DNA of 10,274 nucleotides from Opitutales bacterium UBA7389 (GCA_002474325.1 DKNL01000304.1:1-10274), one strand, 5' to 3'. Counted from the stretch's first letter, positions 1 to 7,615 are shown. Notes: generated by a model from the letters alone, not told the origin. Numbers and translations are program-made.

Positions 1-7
1 TTGCCCG

Positions 8-31
8 TTTTAGTGGCAGCTTAGTGGCAGC
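8..31 (+). repeat. Tandem 11-bp repeat upstream of the integrase
   Basis: The unit TTAGTGGCAGC occurs twice in perfect tandem, at 10-20 and 21-31, ending one base before the integrase ATG at 33. Two further T residues precede the first unit. A degenerate two-unit version is found after the integrase at 1568-1590. Short paired repeats next to a tyrosine recombinase gene are typical of recombinase binding or attachment sites, so this is a candidate site for the neighbouring enzyme. That role is inferred; the repeat itself is directly visible. Confidence 0.75.
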
Positions 32-32
32 G

Positions 33-1316
33 ATGCCAAGACGACCTAATCTAAAACCCAAAAGAAATAAGCAAGGAGAGTGGTTCATTGATCTGCCTCC
101 AAGTTACTCCTCCACAGGCAAGCGTCAACGTCGTTACTTCCCATCAGAGGCAAGGGCCCAAACCGAATCTAGGGGAATAGAGATTCACGTCAAAAAGCAC
201 GGAGTCGATAGCACTCGCTTTGCAGCAAGCGAGAGTTCCGATGCCAAGGCGGCGATCAAAATGCTCAAGAGTCTCAATCTAAAGGGAGATTATGAACTGA
301 CGCTCAAGGCTGCGGTTAAGCATTATTCAGAACACCTCATAGGTTTGGAGAAAGCCCGAACCGTCAGTGAAGCGTTAAGGGCTTCTGTGGATTACAGAAC
401 GAGGCGAACGGGGAAAAGCTGGTCCCACGGACACAAGCGGGAGCTGAACTCAATTATGTACGGACCTCTGCCGAAACCCAGAGCCAAGGAGGATGAGAGA
501 ATAAAAGAAAGAGGATTTCTTGTTCATTTTGGGGATAGGAACGTCGACAGTATTACCGAAGAGGAGATTTCAAATTTCTTGGGAAAGCATCACAGAGCCA
601 GCGAATATCAGTACAATCAAGCACTTAGACATATCTCACCAATCTTTAGCCACGCACATAAGAGAGGTTGGATAACGCTCAATCCCACGGCCTTTATTCC
701 TAAAAAAAATATACGGGCAGAAACCGAAGTCCTCACGATAAAGGAGTTCAGGCGAGCAGCCGAGTTGATCCAAACTGATGAATACAGGAATATGGCTGCT
801 GGCATATCAATTCTCATGTTTGCTGGGATCAGACCTACTGAACTAATGGGCAATGAAGACAAGCCGCCGTTGTTATGGGACAGCGTCATCCTAAATCCGC
901 AGGGAGTTCACACCAAACCCTACATAGATATCCCAGAGGCAAACGCAAAAGGAGTTGATGGGAGACAAGTCCAAATGGAACCCAATCTTGTGAAATGGCT
1001 GGAAGGAGTTCCGAACGAAAAAAGGAAGGGGGCTATTTTTCCCAAAGCAAAATACCACTATAAATACAGTAAGTTTAGGGAAGCCTTGGGCGTAACTGGG
1101 AAGAAAGATATCTTCAGGCACAGTTTTGGGACTTACTATTTTCATCATTTTGAGAGTTTGGAAAAAACGATGAGCCAAATGGGACACACCTCTAGAAGCA
1201 CCTTTGAAAAACACTACAAGCGATACAATCCAGAAGAGGATTCCGCCTTCCTGTACTGGCAAATAGCCCCAGAAGGAGCCACTGTTCCTGAGGTTGGGCA
1301 TTTTGCAGTATTATGA
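33..1316 (+). CDS. Tyrosine recombinase / phage-type integrase
   Basis: This 427-residue protein is a site-specific tyrosine recombinase that would cut and rejoin DNA through a covalent 3'-phosphotyrosine. The basic N-terminus (MPRRPNLKPKRN) and residues up to about 225 form the arm- and core-binding region. The catalytic domain follows from about 230 to 400. It shows Arg267 in FAGIRPTEL, a likely beta-hairpin Lys306, the box DIFRHSFGT with Arg362, His385 in QMGHTS, and the nucleophile Tyr395 in FEKHYKRY. The first position of the HxxR box is Asp359, a common variant in integrases, so all key residues are present. The ATG at 33 was chosen over an in-frame GTG at 24 because the GTG lies inside the upstream tandem repeat. 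No clear Shine-Dalgarno sequence is seen. No excisionase, relaxase or phage gene accompanies it, so it appears to be a solo integrase. Confidence 0.9.
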   Translation: MPRRPNLKPKRNKQGEWFIDLPPSYSSTGKRQRRYFPSEARAQTESRGIEIHVKKHGVDSTRFAASESSDAKAAIKMLKSLNLKGDYELTLKAAVKHYSEHLIGLEKARTVSEALRASVDYRTRRTGKSWSHGHKRELNSIMYGPLPKPRAKEDERIKERGFLVHFGDRNVDSITEEEISNFLGKHHRASEYQYNQALRHISPIFSHAHKRGWITLNPTAFIPKKNIRAETEVLTIKEFRRAAELIQTDEYRNMAAGISILMFAGIRPTELMGNEDKPPLLWDSVILNPQGVHTKPYIDIPEANAKGVDGRQVQMEPNLVKWLEGVPNEKRKGAIFPKAKYHYKYSKFREALGVTGKKDIFRHSFGTYYFHHFESLEKTMSQMGHTSRSTFEKHYKRYNPEEDSAFLYWQIAPEGATVPEVGHFAVL

Positions 1317-1640
1317 GCGAGCGTGAAATAGATAATTGCTCTCGGCTTATTTTGAGTGCGACCGATGTTCGTCCTGTGGAAGCTGATAATACCCATGGTC
1401 GACGAGGATTCTCTTGATGAGAGCAAACTTTGGGAAGAACTATTAGGGCGGCAATTTTTTCTGTGGTTATTGAAACATAATAATTGTGATGCGCACCGCC
1501 GCCCTTGTCCATCTTCAGCAAGAGCAGCGGTTACAGAAACACTCCTATTAAAGTGCTGACAAAAAGCTTTTAGTGGCAATTATACGGCAGTCTGTATTTA
1601 TTGCATAGCTAATGTATGGCCCTGAAAACATTTTATAATT
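1317..1640. other. Gene-poor spacer after the integrase
   Basis: No coding region can be supported in these 324 bases. A 67-codon open frame on the plus strand (1356-1559, starting at GTG) has no recognisable domain and no ribosome binding site. The minus-strand frames mirror the end of the integrase. The only notable structure is the repeat at 1568-1590, which overlaps the 10-bp palindrome AAAAGCTTTT at 1562-1571. No tRNA-like cloverleaf was found that could serve as an integration target. Confidence 0.5.
1568..1590 (+). repeat. Degenerate copy of the integrase-flanking repeat
   Basis: TTTTAGTGGCA at 1568-1578 matches bases 8-18 exactly. It is followed by TTATACGGCAG, which resembles the second TTAGTGGCAG unit of the left array. 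Both flanks of the integrase gene therefore carry a TTAGTGGCA unit followed 10-11 bases later by a second TTA...GGCAG unit, in the same orientation and about 1,560 bp apart. This is the arrangement expected of attL and attR, or of duplicated recombinase sites, but an 11-bp identity alone could be chance. Confidence 0.5.
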
Positions 1641-1982
1641 ATGTTTATCAGTAGTTTAACTAAATTAAAGGAAAATTTTTACAATGACTACCAGACAGTA
1701 ATGATCCCGATTTTAGCTGCTACGGTACCCTTTCTAGGTTATACTACGCAGCGGGTCGCGATTTACAAAATATCGCCGACGCATCCAGAGGACCTATATC
1801 GAAAAACCATCGAGGGAGAGACCGTCGTTACCGTGACGGTCGACATAACTGGCAACGCAACCGATCCACAAGTTGAGTCCGCTTCTCAGTTAAAATTAGG
1901 AAAGGCGGCGATGAAGGCCGTATCCAAATGGATCTTCGAACTAACTGTAAAGGACGGCCCATCTTCAAGGCCCACTTTTTGA
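1641..1982 (+). CDS. Short TonB C-terminal-domain protein, possibly decayed
   Basis: The reading frame encodes 113 residues. From about residue 39 it follows the TonB C-terminal domain pattern: a first proline-rich strand (YKISPTHPEDLY), then IEGETVVTVTVDITGNATD, a QVESAS turn, and the helix AAMKAVSKWIFE with the conserved Trp-x-Phe. In TonB this domain contacts outer-membrane transporters. Small stand-alone versions with a signal peptide also occur, and their role is unclear. Two things are odd. The N-terminus has only a weak hydrophobic stretch (IPILAATVPFLGY, residues 22-34), so the start could instead be the ATG at 1701. The frame also stops just after KDG, about ten residues before the usual final strand. 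A shifted frame near 1955 continues as RPIFKAHF, which suits the family better. It is either a shortened gene or a recent pseudogene. It converges on oleC with 82 bp between them. Confidence 0.5.
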   Translation: MFISSLTKLKENFYNDYQTVMIPILAATVPFLGYTTQRVAIYKISPTHPEDLYRKTIEGETVVTVTVDITGNATDPQVESASQLKLGKAAMKAVSKWIFELTVKDGPSSRPTF

Positions 1983-2064
1983 AACGAGACTTATTCCATG
2001 GCTCGAACCAGCAATCGGCGAAGCTAAATAGCGATTCATCCACTAAATCCATTCCCTTCCTAGT

Positions 2065-3726
2065 CTAGTCTGCAACTTTTCGTCTCAGAAGGCGGGCCAA
2101 TTCGATACGATTGATTTTCGCATTGTGCCTAACATCCACTGGAAATGTTTTTCTAAATACGAATTCACGAATGTCGCCAGTCATTCCAGTACTAGCCGCC
2201 GCCTTTTTCAGACCTTCGATAAATTGATTTCGTTCCAATCGGGTCTTGGGGAAGGTGCCTTGTCTAGGTTGAATTGCCATGCAAGGAACACGCTCTCCAT
2301 CCTTTTCCAAACTAACCAGGGCGGAGCGGTACACATCGGGCAAAGCGTTAAAAACGCCCTCGCAGCAATCGGTTAGGTAGGTCTTCTTCCCGATTTGAAT
2401 CCGTTCCGCCAATCTGCCGCAAAACCAAAGTCGCCCCTTTTCGTCCAGATATCCCAAATCCCCCATTCGATGCCAAATGCAGTCCTCCGTCCTGATCTTA
2501 GATCTATTAGTGGCCTCAGGAAGATTATCGTACTCTCTCGTCACACTCGGTCCACTAACGATGATTTCCCCAACCTCACCCGGCGGCAATGCGTCTTCCA
2601 GCGCTTCCTTCCCTAACCAATCGTCGCTAATCTTCCCAATGCGAACTTCCACCCCTGGCAAGGGCTTACCCACACAGGTCCCTCGGCCGCGCTCGGTCAA
2701 TTCTGCTGTTTCCTCTAGTGCCTGCTCTCCGACAATTGAGGAAACTGGGAGAATCTCGGTAGCCCCATAAGGCGAATGCACCACTCCTTGAGGCAGAATT
2801 TCCTTGAAATCCCGGAAAAGGTGGGGGGGCACAGAGGAGCCCGCCATGAGGATACGCCTTAAAGACGGTAGCGTTATTCCATTCGCCTGACAATACCCGC
2901 CGATCTTCTTCCAGAGAACTGGCGAACCAAACGAATTTGTCACATCGCATTGTCGGATGGCCTGGATGATTTTGGCCGGATCTACCGTGGCCGGTTTGCT
3001 TGGGTTGATCTCAGGGATCACGGTGGTCATACCCAAAGCCGGATTGAATAGGGCGAATATAGGGAGCATAGGCAAGTCCACTTCGCCCTCCTCAATCCCG
3101 TACTGCCGACCTATCGCTATTACTTGGGCCTCGAACATCCCATGTTCGTAGCAGACTCCTTTTGCTGGTCCCGTCGAACCAGAAGTGAAAAGGATAGCCG
3201 CCAAGTCATTCGACTTAGTGAACTCACCTCGAAAAGCTCCCGATTCCTTAGCAATTGGGGCTCGAGACAAGCCACCGCCGAGCTTGATCTTTATCGTAAC
3301 TGTTCGGAATACCGCGGGGAATATCCTCGATACCCATATCGCTAGAGAAATGCCTACTAGCGCCGTGGGCCGTGATCGCCTGACACACGAAAGAAAGGAT
3401 CTCAACCCCATGCCCGGATCGATCACGATGGGTACCGCCCCTAATTTGAATAGGGCAAAGCAAATCGCTATCAAAGGCAGGCCCGGGCGGGCCATGAGTA
3501 ACACACGGGTTCCGCGCTCTACTCCAGCCTCCCTTAGATGCCTACCCCAATTATCCTGCTCGCGACGCAGTTCTGCAAAACTGAGCGATAAATAATTAAT
3601 TTCTCCGCTTCGTTTCCGCCCGCTTGGAGCCAGTAAAGCCAGTCGGTCACCTCGCCGTTCCGACATTTGATCCAGAAATCGAGAGACATTGGCGACCGGA
3701 GCCATTGAAGAATCCAATTCAGCCAT
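2065..3726 (-). CDS. oleC: OleC, olefin beta-lactone synthetase (AMP-forming)
   Basis: This 553-residue protein belongs to the ANL superfamily (acyl-CoA synthetases, NRPS adenylation domains, luciferase). OleC uses ATP to adenylate a 2-alkyl-3-hydroxy fatty acid and closes it to a beta-lactone, the precursor of long-chain cis-olefins. The P-loop LFTSGSTGPAKG is at 179-190, the aromatic/adenine motif SPYGATEILPV at 318-327, and MGDLGYLD with the ribose-binding Asp at 421-428. The hinge-region motif WFCGRLAERI follows at about 434-443, and the C-terminal FPVDVRHNAKINR at 528-540 carries the likely catalytic Lys537. SPYGATE with ILPV and the RHNAKI tail are characteristic of OleC rather than general acyl-CoA ligases, and the length fits. 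The gene starts 81 bp after the RNase D stop on the same strand, so co-transcription is likely. No strong Shine-Dalgarno sequence precedes the ATG; Met8 is an alternative start. Confidence 0.87.
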   Translation of the reverse strand: MAELDSSMAPVANVSRFLDQMSERRGDRLALLAPSGRKRSGEINYLSLSFAELRREQDNWGRHLREAGVERGTRVLLMARPGLPLIAICFALFKLGAVPIVIDPGMGLRSFLSCVRRSRPTALVGISLAIWVSRIFPAVFRTVTIKIKLGGGLSRAPIAKESGAFRGEFTKSNDLAAILFTSGSTGPAKGVCYEHGMFEAQVIAIGRQYGIEEGEVDLPMLPIFALFNPALGMTTVIPEINPSKPATVDPAKIIQAIRQCDVTNSFGSPVLWKKIGGYCQANGITLPSLRRILMAGSSVPPHLFRDFKEILPQGVVHSPYGATEILPVSSIVGEQALEETAELTERGRGTCVGKPLPGVEVRIGKISDDWLGKEALEDALPPGEVGEIIVSGPSVTREYDNLPEATNRSKIRTEDCIWHRMGDLGYLDEKGRLWFCGRLAERIQIGKKTYLTDCCEGVFNALPDVYRSALVSLEKDGERVPCMAIQPRQGTFPKTRLERNQFIEGLKKAAASTGMTGDIREFVFRKTFPVDVRHNAKINRIELARLLRRKVAD

Positions 3727-3807
3727 AACAGCGGCGTACGTGGGTTAGTTCTTACAAGTCTCTAAAAGCATTTCCCAATCGGAAGTCGCTATCAAGGCAA
3801 TAATAGA

Positions 3808-4926
3808 TCAGTCGAACTCTGAATCTACTGTTTGCAGAATCGGCTCCAGAAGCTCTTTTTGCCAGCCCAGCAGCCCATCTTTGGCTTCGGAGTCGCGAGC
3901 CAATGAAGCAACATGGCTACGGGTCGCTATCAGCGTCGGATCGATTCCTAGCTCATCCGCGACCACGTTGCGGTGCTTCTTTATCTTCTCCTGGCGGTCA
4001 AGTTCCAATTGATTGAGTGGTTTCCTTGAATCGCTCCGCGCTGGTTTAGCAGGCAATGAATCCACGTCCCTCGTCATGCCTCGCTTCAAGGCGTCAACCA
4101 ATCCTTGCCGCTTGCGCCGCTGGATCCCCATTGGCAGGGACTCGAACACGAATTGCCAATTCCCTTCGGAAACGGACTCAGCAAGTTTAATCATGTAGTC
4201 ATTGCCCAGTACTTTAAAAGGAGGTCGATCCAAACTTTCCGCCAATTCTTCTCGCCAATGCCACAATTCGAAAAGCGCTACCTTCCCCCTCGGGTCGAGC
4301 TTATCGGACCGGGCGATTCTCCATCTGTGCTCATCCCCATCTGGAAAACCACTCAAGGCGGTTTCAATCTGGTATTCACATCTCTGATGCAGCCACAACT
4401 CTCTACCCAACTCCCTTACTTGCTCCATCAGAAGATCCCGCAATTGATGGAGGTAGCGTACATCATTAGCAGCATAGCGGAGCATCTTATCAGTAAGTGG
4501 CCGTTGCGACCAATCGCTCTTTTGACTATCTTTTGGAAGTTTTACGTTAAAATACTTCTCCAGTAAAGCCGCCAATCCAAAGCGCTTGATTCCCAAAAGC
4601 TGGGAGGCGAGCATCGAATCGAAAATTCTGGTAGCCCGAAAATCGAAAAACTCCCGGAATAGGCGAAGATCGAAATCGCTGCCGTGCATTATGAGATGCA
4701 ATCGCTTGAGAATCTCCCAAAATCGAGAATAATCAACGTCGACCAGCATATCTAGTAGGTAGGTACGGTCTTCGAACCGCATCTGCAACAAGCATAGCTT
4801 CGTTTCATAGTGATAAAGATTATCCGCCTCACTATCCAAAGCTATTTCGCGCTGGGCTTCCAGCGAATCGCAGAGGGCATTCAGCCCTTTTTGAGTGTCA
4901 ACGTATTCGAATAATTCGTCTTCCAT
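3808..4926 (-). CDS. rnd: Ribonuclease D
   Basis: This 372-residue 3'-5' exoribonuclease of the DEDDy class would trim tRNA and other stable RNA 3' ends in the cytoplasm with two metal ions. The acidic residues are visible: Asp31 and Glu33 in ALDSEAD (Exo I), Asp86 in HGSDFDLRLF (Exo II), and Tyr151 with Asp155 in YAANDVRYL (Exo III). The nuclease domain spans about residues 1-170. A helical HRDC domain follows at about 205-285, and a second HRDC-like segment (ADELGIDPTLIATRSHV to the C-terminus) completes the typical nuclease-HRDC-HRDC layout of RNase D. The start is 18 bases after the stop of the deacetylase-family gene, with a CAGG eight bases upstream as a weak ribosome binding site. This indicates one transcript with that gene and probably oleC. 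Confidence 0.9.
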   Translation of the reverse strand: MEDELFEYVDTQKGLNALCDSLEAQREIALDSEADNLYHYETKLCLLQMRFEDRTYLLDMLVDVDYSRFWEILKRLHLIMHGSDFDLRLFREFFDFRATRIFDSMLASQLLGIKRFGLAALLEKYFNVKLPKDSQKSDWSQRPLTDKMLRYAANDVRYLHQLRDLLMEQVRELGRELWLHQRCEYQIETALSGFPDGDEHRWRIARSDKLDPRGKVALFELWHWREELAESLDRPPFKVLGNDYMIKLAESVSEGNWQFVFESLPMGIQRRKRQGLVDALKRGMTRDVDSLPAKPARSDSRKPLNQLELDRQEKIKKHRNVVADELGIDPTLIATRSHVASLARDSEAKDGLLGWQKELLEPILQTVDSEFD

Positions 4927-4944
4927 GCGAGGAACCTGCTGCCT

Positions 4945-5802
4945 CTAAGATCCACTCCACCCTTTCAAGAATGCGTTGACAAGCAAGGGTAAATCTTCGC
5001 TGTATCCCCCTTCCAATGTCGCCGCGACCGGAGTTCTAGTCTTTCTAATCCACGCTCCCAATGTCTTGAAATCTTCGATACCCAATCGCATCTGCGTTAA
5101 AGGATCCTTCGAATACGCGTCGAATCCAGCCGATACTAGAATCAGTTCCGGCTCGAATTCCAAAACGGATTCCCAAGATTTCGATAGAATCTTCATGTGT
5201 TCGACTGCTTCCGTTTCAGGAGGTACCGGGAAATTAAAAGCGTTTTCGCGAGCAACGATTCCCGTTCCTGGATAGCACGGATGTTGATGAGCCGAAACGT
5301 AGCGAATACGATCCATTCCAATAACAATAGCTTCAGTGCCGTTTCCGTGGTGAGCATCGAAATCCCAAATGGCTACTCTATCTACTCCTGAATCTAGAGC
5401 AACCATAGCCGCTACCGCTACATGATTCAAATAGCAAAAACCCATAGCTCGATTCCATTCCGCATGATGGCCAGGCGGGCGCATCAATGAGAAAGCAGCT
5501 TCTCCATTCAAGGATTCCTTCAGGCCCCCAATACTAGCACCAGATGCCATTCGGGCGATTTCGGAGATCCCTTCATAGTATGCGGTATCGCCATCGAAAT
5601 CTTTAGGCACTTGCAGCCTTTGCAAATGGGGCTTGCCATGAGCTCGCAAAATATCGTCTACGGAAACCGGCTCGACCCGTGGCCAATCCCAATCAGGGTA
5701 GCTAGCCTTTAGATGTTCAACTGTCGCCTGGACACGTTGGGGACACTCAGGATGTCCTAACGAATGATAATCGAGGCAACTCGGATCGTAGAAAAGTTTC
5801 AT
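4945..5802 (-). CDS. Histone deacetylase-family amidohydrolase
   Basis: This 285-residue zinc hydrolase belongs to the histone deacetylase / acetoin utilisation / acetylpolyamine amidohydrolase superfamily. These enzymes remove acetyl or related acyl groups from lysine side chains or polyamines. The motifs run in order: the N-terminal HPECPQR; RPPGHHAE with the catalytic His112-His113 pair; WDFDAHHGNGT with zinc ligands Asp149 and His151; SAGFDA with zinc ligand Asp228; and LEGGY with the transition-state Tyr267. All catalytic positions are intact. The substrate cannot be predicted. The ATG at 5802 was preferred; an in-frame TTG at 5817 would add five residues without support. It is the first gene of the apparent operon with RNase D and oleC, but no obvious functional link joins the three. 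Confidence 0.87.
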   Translation of the reverse strand: MKLFYDPSCLDYHSLGHPECPQRVQATVEHLKASYPDWDWPRVEPVSVDDILRAHGKPHLQRLQVPKDFDGDTAYYEGISEIARMASGASIGGLKESLNGEAAFSLMRPPGHHAEWNRAMGFCYLNHVAVAAMVALDSGVDRVAIWDFDAHHGNGTEAIVIGMDRIRYVSAHQHPCYPGTGIVARENAFNFPVPPETEAVEHMKILSKSWESVLEFEPELILVSAGFDAYSKDPLTQMRLGIEDFKTLGAWIRKTRTPVAATLEGGYSEDLPLLVNAFLKGWSGS

Positions 5803-5902
5803 TATTACCAAGCCCAATATCTATTGGCGGCCGAACGAAGTGATCCCATTTTAGAGGCAGGGGCAATGCCAATCTATCAGAACCTCGAACCCAACTCAAC
5901 TG

Positions 5903-6283
5903 CTACCAATAACTACTAAAACCGATTTGCACATAGCTATCCCGGCTCAACGATAAAAACAGATCCATCGTATCGATGTTGGCGAGTTTCCGATCCTCGA
6001 GCTTTTGGTGTCCCCATGCGGTGCGCGAATCCAAATCTTACGAGCATGCTTTCCGAATCGAGGTCATGGACCCCAAAAAAAACAAGGCCGTATCCGCGCT
6101 ATCGCTCCACGTTATACGCGTACCTACGCAAATGTCTCGATTGAGTAGCGTTAAAACCCTTCCTCCCTGAAAGTCAAAGTGGCCTTCCGCTAGCAAACCC
6201 CCAACGATCGCCGAACCTCCAATTGTTTGAAGCAGGTATTCAAAACCGCCCCCAGTAACGCTAAACTCTTCACCTGTAGTGTC
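5903..6283 (-). pseudogene. C-terminal remnant of an outer-membrane beta-barrel-like protein, two frameshifts
   Basis: On the minus strand a coherent protein can be read only by changing frame twice. The first part (from 6283) includes GGGFEYLLQTIGGS and GLLAEGHFDFQGGR, then VGTRITWSDSADTALFF. At the run of eight T (complement of 6075-6082) the sense continues in another frame as GVHDLDSESMLVRFGFAHRMG. At GGGG (complement of 6012-6015) it returns to the first frame as QKLEDRKLANID and ends DSYVQIGFSSYW. The shifts are opposite and cancel; without them the first frame meets a TAA at 6040-6038. Alternating polar/hydrophobic strands and a terminal aromatic residue are typical of outer-membrane barrels. 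The overall pattern resembles the end of proteins several hundred residues long, so the 5' part is missing: a TGA at 6286-6284 closes the frame. It is either a true remnant or two sequencing errors in a truncated gene. The family is recognised by pattern only, with no firm name. Confidence 0.6.
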
Positions 6284-6346
6284 TCAATAAATACATTCGA
6301 GCTTGAGCAGCTAGTTTCTCTTATAGACCGAGGACCACTGAATGGC

Positions 6347-7504
6347 TCAATAAACATCACGGCCGTAACGCTTTTCCTTCTGCATTTGCTTGATGTAAGC
6401 AGTCGCCTCACTTTCCTCCATGCCTCCTTGTTCGGCGGCTATGTCAATGAGGGATTGGTGCACATCCTTGGCCATCCGACTAGCGTCTCCACAAACATAG
6501 AAGTAAGCCCCATCGGCTATCCAGCTCCACAATTCAGCAGCGTTTTCACGCATGCGATCTTGGACATAGATCTTGTTGGCTTGATCTCTAGAGAAGGCCA
6601 GATCCACACGATACAAGTGGCCTTGCTGCAAACAGGAATCCCACTCAGATTGATAAAGATAATCCGTGGCCTCATGCTGGTCTCCAAAAAAGAGCCAGTT
6701 TTTTCCACTCGCCCCGGATGCCACACGCTCCTCTACGAACGCCCGGAAGGGAGCAATTCCCGTGCCCGGGCCTACCATGATAATGGGTACGGATCCGTCC
6801 TCAGGAAGCTTGAATTTCTTGTTGTGATGAAAGTAGACGCCAGCCGTATCGCCCTCGGCCCACATATCAGTAATAAATGTCGAGCACACCCCTTTTTTCT
6901 GTCTTCCGAAAGCCTCATATCTTACGGCGCCAACAGTCAAATGGACCTCGTCCGGGTGAGCCACCAGGCTGGAGGCGATCGAATACAGCCTCCCTGCCAA
7001 CGGCCGGAGGAAACTAAAATAGTCCTCAGCAGCCAAACTTTCGGCAGGAAACTCCTTGACTACGTCGACCCAATCGCGACCCCAGGAATATTCGTTAACC
7101 CATTCCCGATCGCCGCACTTATCTAGCAAATCATCATTTCCGCAAAGCTTCGCGTACTTGGTAAGCACTACCTTGGTAACAACACGCAAATCGAACTTGT
7201 CTCTCAACGCTTCCCGCAGGGTCATAGAGATCTCGTCGATCATCACAGATTGAGAACCCTCCAATACAGTGGCCTCCAAGAAGTCCTCAATCAAATCAGG
7301 AGCATTTTCTGGAACTACCGCAAGGGCGTCGCCCGCTTCGTAAGACAATCCCGAACCCTCGAGTGAGATCTCCGCGTGGAACGTCTCCTTGGCGGAGCCC
7401 TCGCCATTGAGATTGAACTTCTTTAAAAGTTTGGCCGGAAACGGATTGCTCTTGCCGTAAATTGGCTCCGAATCGGATTGCGTCAGCGCCTCGGTATCGC
7501 TCAT
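6347..7504 (-). CDS. Sulfite reductase-type flavoprotein (FAD/NADPH domains, no flavodoxin domain)
   Basis: This 385-residue diflavin-reductase-like protein should pass electrons from NADPH through FAD. An FAD-binding region with a connecting helical insert spans about 20-225, with RLYSIASS at 172-179 (isoalloxazine side) and KGVCSTF at 204-210 (pyrophosphate). The NADPH domain has MVGPGTGIAPFRAF at 243-256, FFGDQ at 272-276, LAFSRDQ at 302-308 and YVCGDASRMAKDV at 336-348. The C-terminal Tyr385 would stack on the flavin. It matches CysJ and other cytochrome P450 reductase-like enzymes but lacks the roughly 200-residue N-terminal FMN/flavodoxin domain. It therefore needs a separate acceptor such as a flavodoxin, ferredoxin or a sulfite reductase hemoprotein, and none is in the window. 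A thioredoxin-fold gene lies 106 bp upstream on the same strand. No clear Shine-Dalgarno sequence is visible. Confidence 0.87.
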   Translation of the reverse strand: MSDTEALTQSDSEPIYGKSNPFPAKLLKKFNLNGEGSAKETFHAEISLEGSGLSYEAGDALAVVPENAPDLIEDFLEATVLEGSQSVMIDEISMTLREALRDKFDLRVVTKVVLTKYAKLCGNDDLLDKCGDREWVNEYSWGRDWVDVVKEFPAESLAAEDYFSFLRPLAGRLYSIASSLVAHPDEVHLTVGAVRYEAFGRQKKGVCSTFITDMWAEGDTAGVYFHHNKKFKLPEDGSVPIIMVGPGTGIAPFRAFVEERVASGASGKNWLFFGDQHEATDYLYQSEWDSCLQQGHLYRVDLAFSRDQANKIYVQDRMRENAAELWSWIADGAYFYVCGDASRMAKDVHQSLIDIAAEQGGMEESEATAYIKQMQKEKRYGRDVY

Positions 7505-7550
7505 GTAATAACAGATTTAATGGTTTTCGTGCGACTCCCAGTTGCGGGAT

Positions 7551-7564
7551 TATTGCATGCAATA
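7551..7564. promoter_or_regulatory. 14-bp perfect palindrome upstream of the reductase gene
   Basis: TATTGCATGCAATA is a perfect inverted repeat 46 bases before the reductase start codon, in the 106-bp gap after the thioredoxin gene. Its position and symmetry fit a dimeric repressor or activator operator. No regulator is encoded nearby and the motif is not one I can assign, so this is a candidate only. Confidence 0.25.
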
Positions 7565-7594
7565 TCCAAAGCCCTGCTGCTAATGCAAGAACGG

Positions 7595-7615
7595 AAAAAC
7601 CTGAGGTGGATCAGG
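7595..7615 (-). terminator. Possible weak intrinsic terminator of the thioredoxin-fold gene
   Basis: On the minus strand CCTGA-TCCACC-TCAGG is followed directly by TTTTT. The 5-bp stem overlaps the TGA stop codon (7613-7611) of the thioredoxin-fold gene. The stem is short, so termination is likely partial at best, with some readthrough into the reductase gene possible. Confidence 0.35.

Noticed and set aside
24..32. Upstream GTG start for the integrase
   Set aside because: It lies within the 11-bp tandem repeat and adds only three residues; the ATG at 33 gives the expected MPRRP beginning.
1356..1559. 67-codon plus-strand open frame after the integrase
   Set aside because: No recognised domain, GTG start without a ribosome binding site, and low-complexity chance length.
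2507..2514. A third TTAGTGGC copy
   Set aside because: Eight bases inside oleC with no second unit; expected by chance.
4105..4566. 153-codon plus-strand open frame
   Set aside because: Antisense to ribonuclease D, which has all DEDDy residues.
5803..5817. TTG start five codons upstream for the deacetylase-family gene
   Set aside because: The five extra residues precede the usual N-terminus (MKLFYDP) and have no supporting ribosome binding site.
5976..6170. 64-codon plus-strand open frame in the gap after the reductase
   Set aside because: The complementary strand carries the barrel-like protein signal; this frame shows no domain.
6227..7126. 299-codon plus-strand open frame
   Set aside because: It is the antisense shadow of the flavoprotein reductase, whose motifs are all intact on the minus strand.
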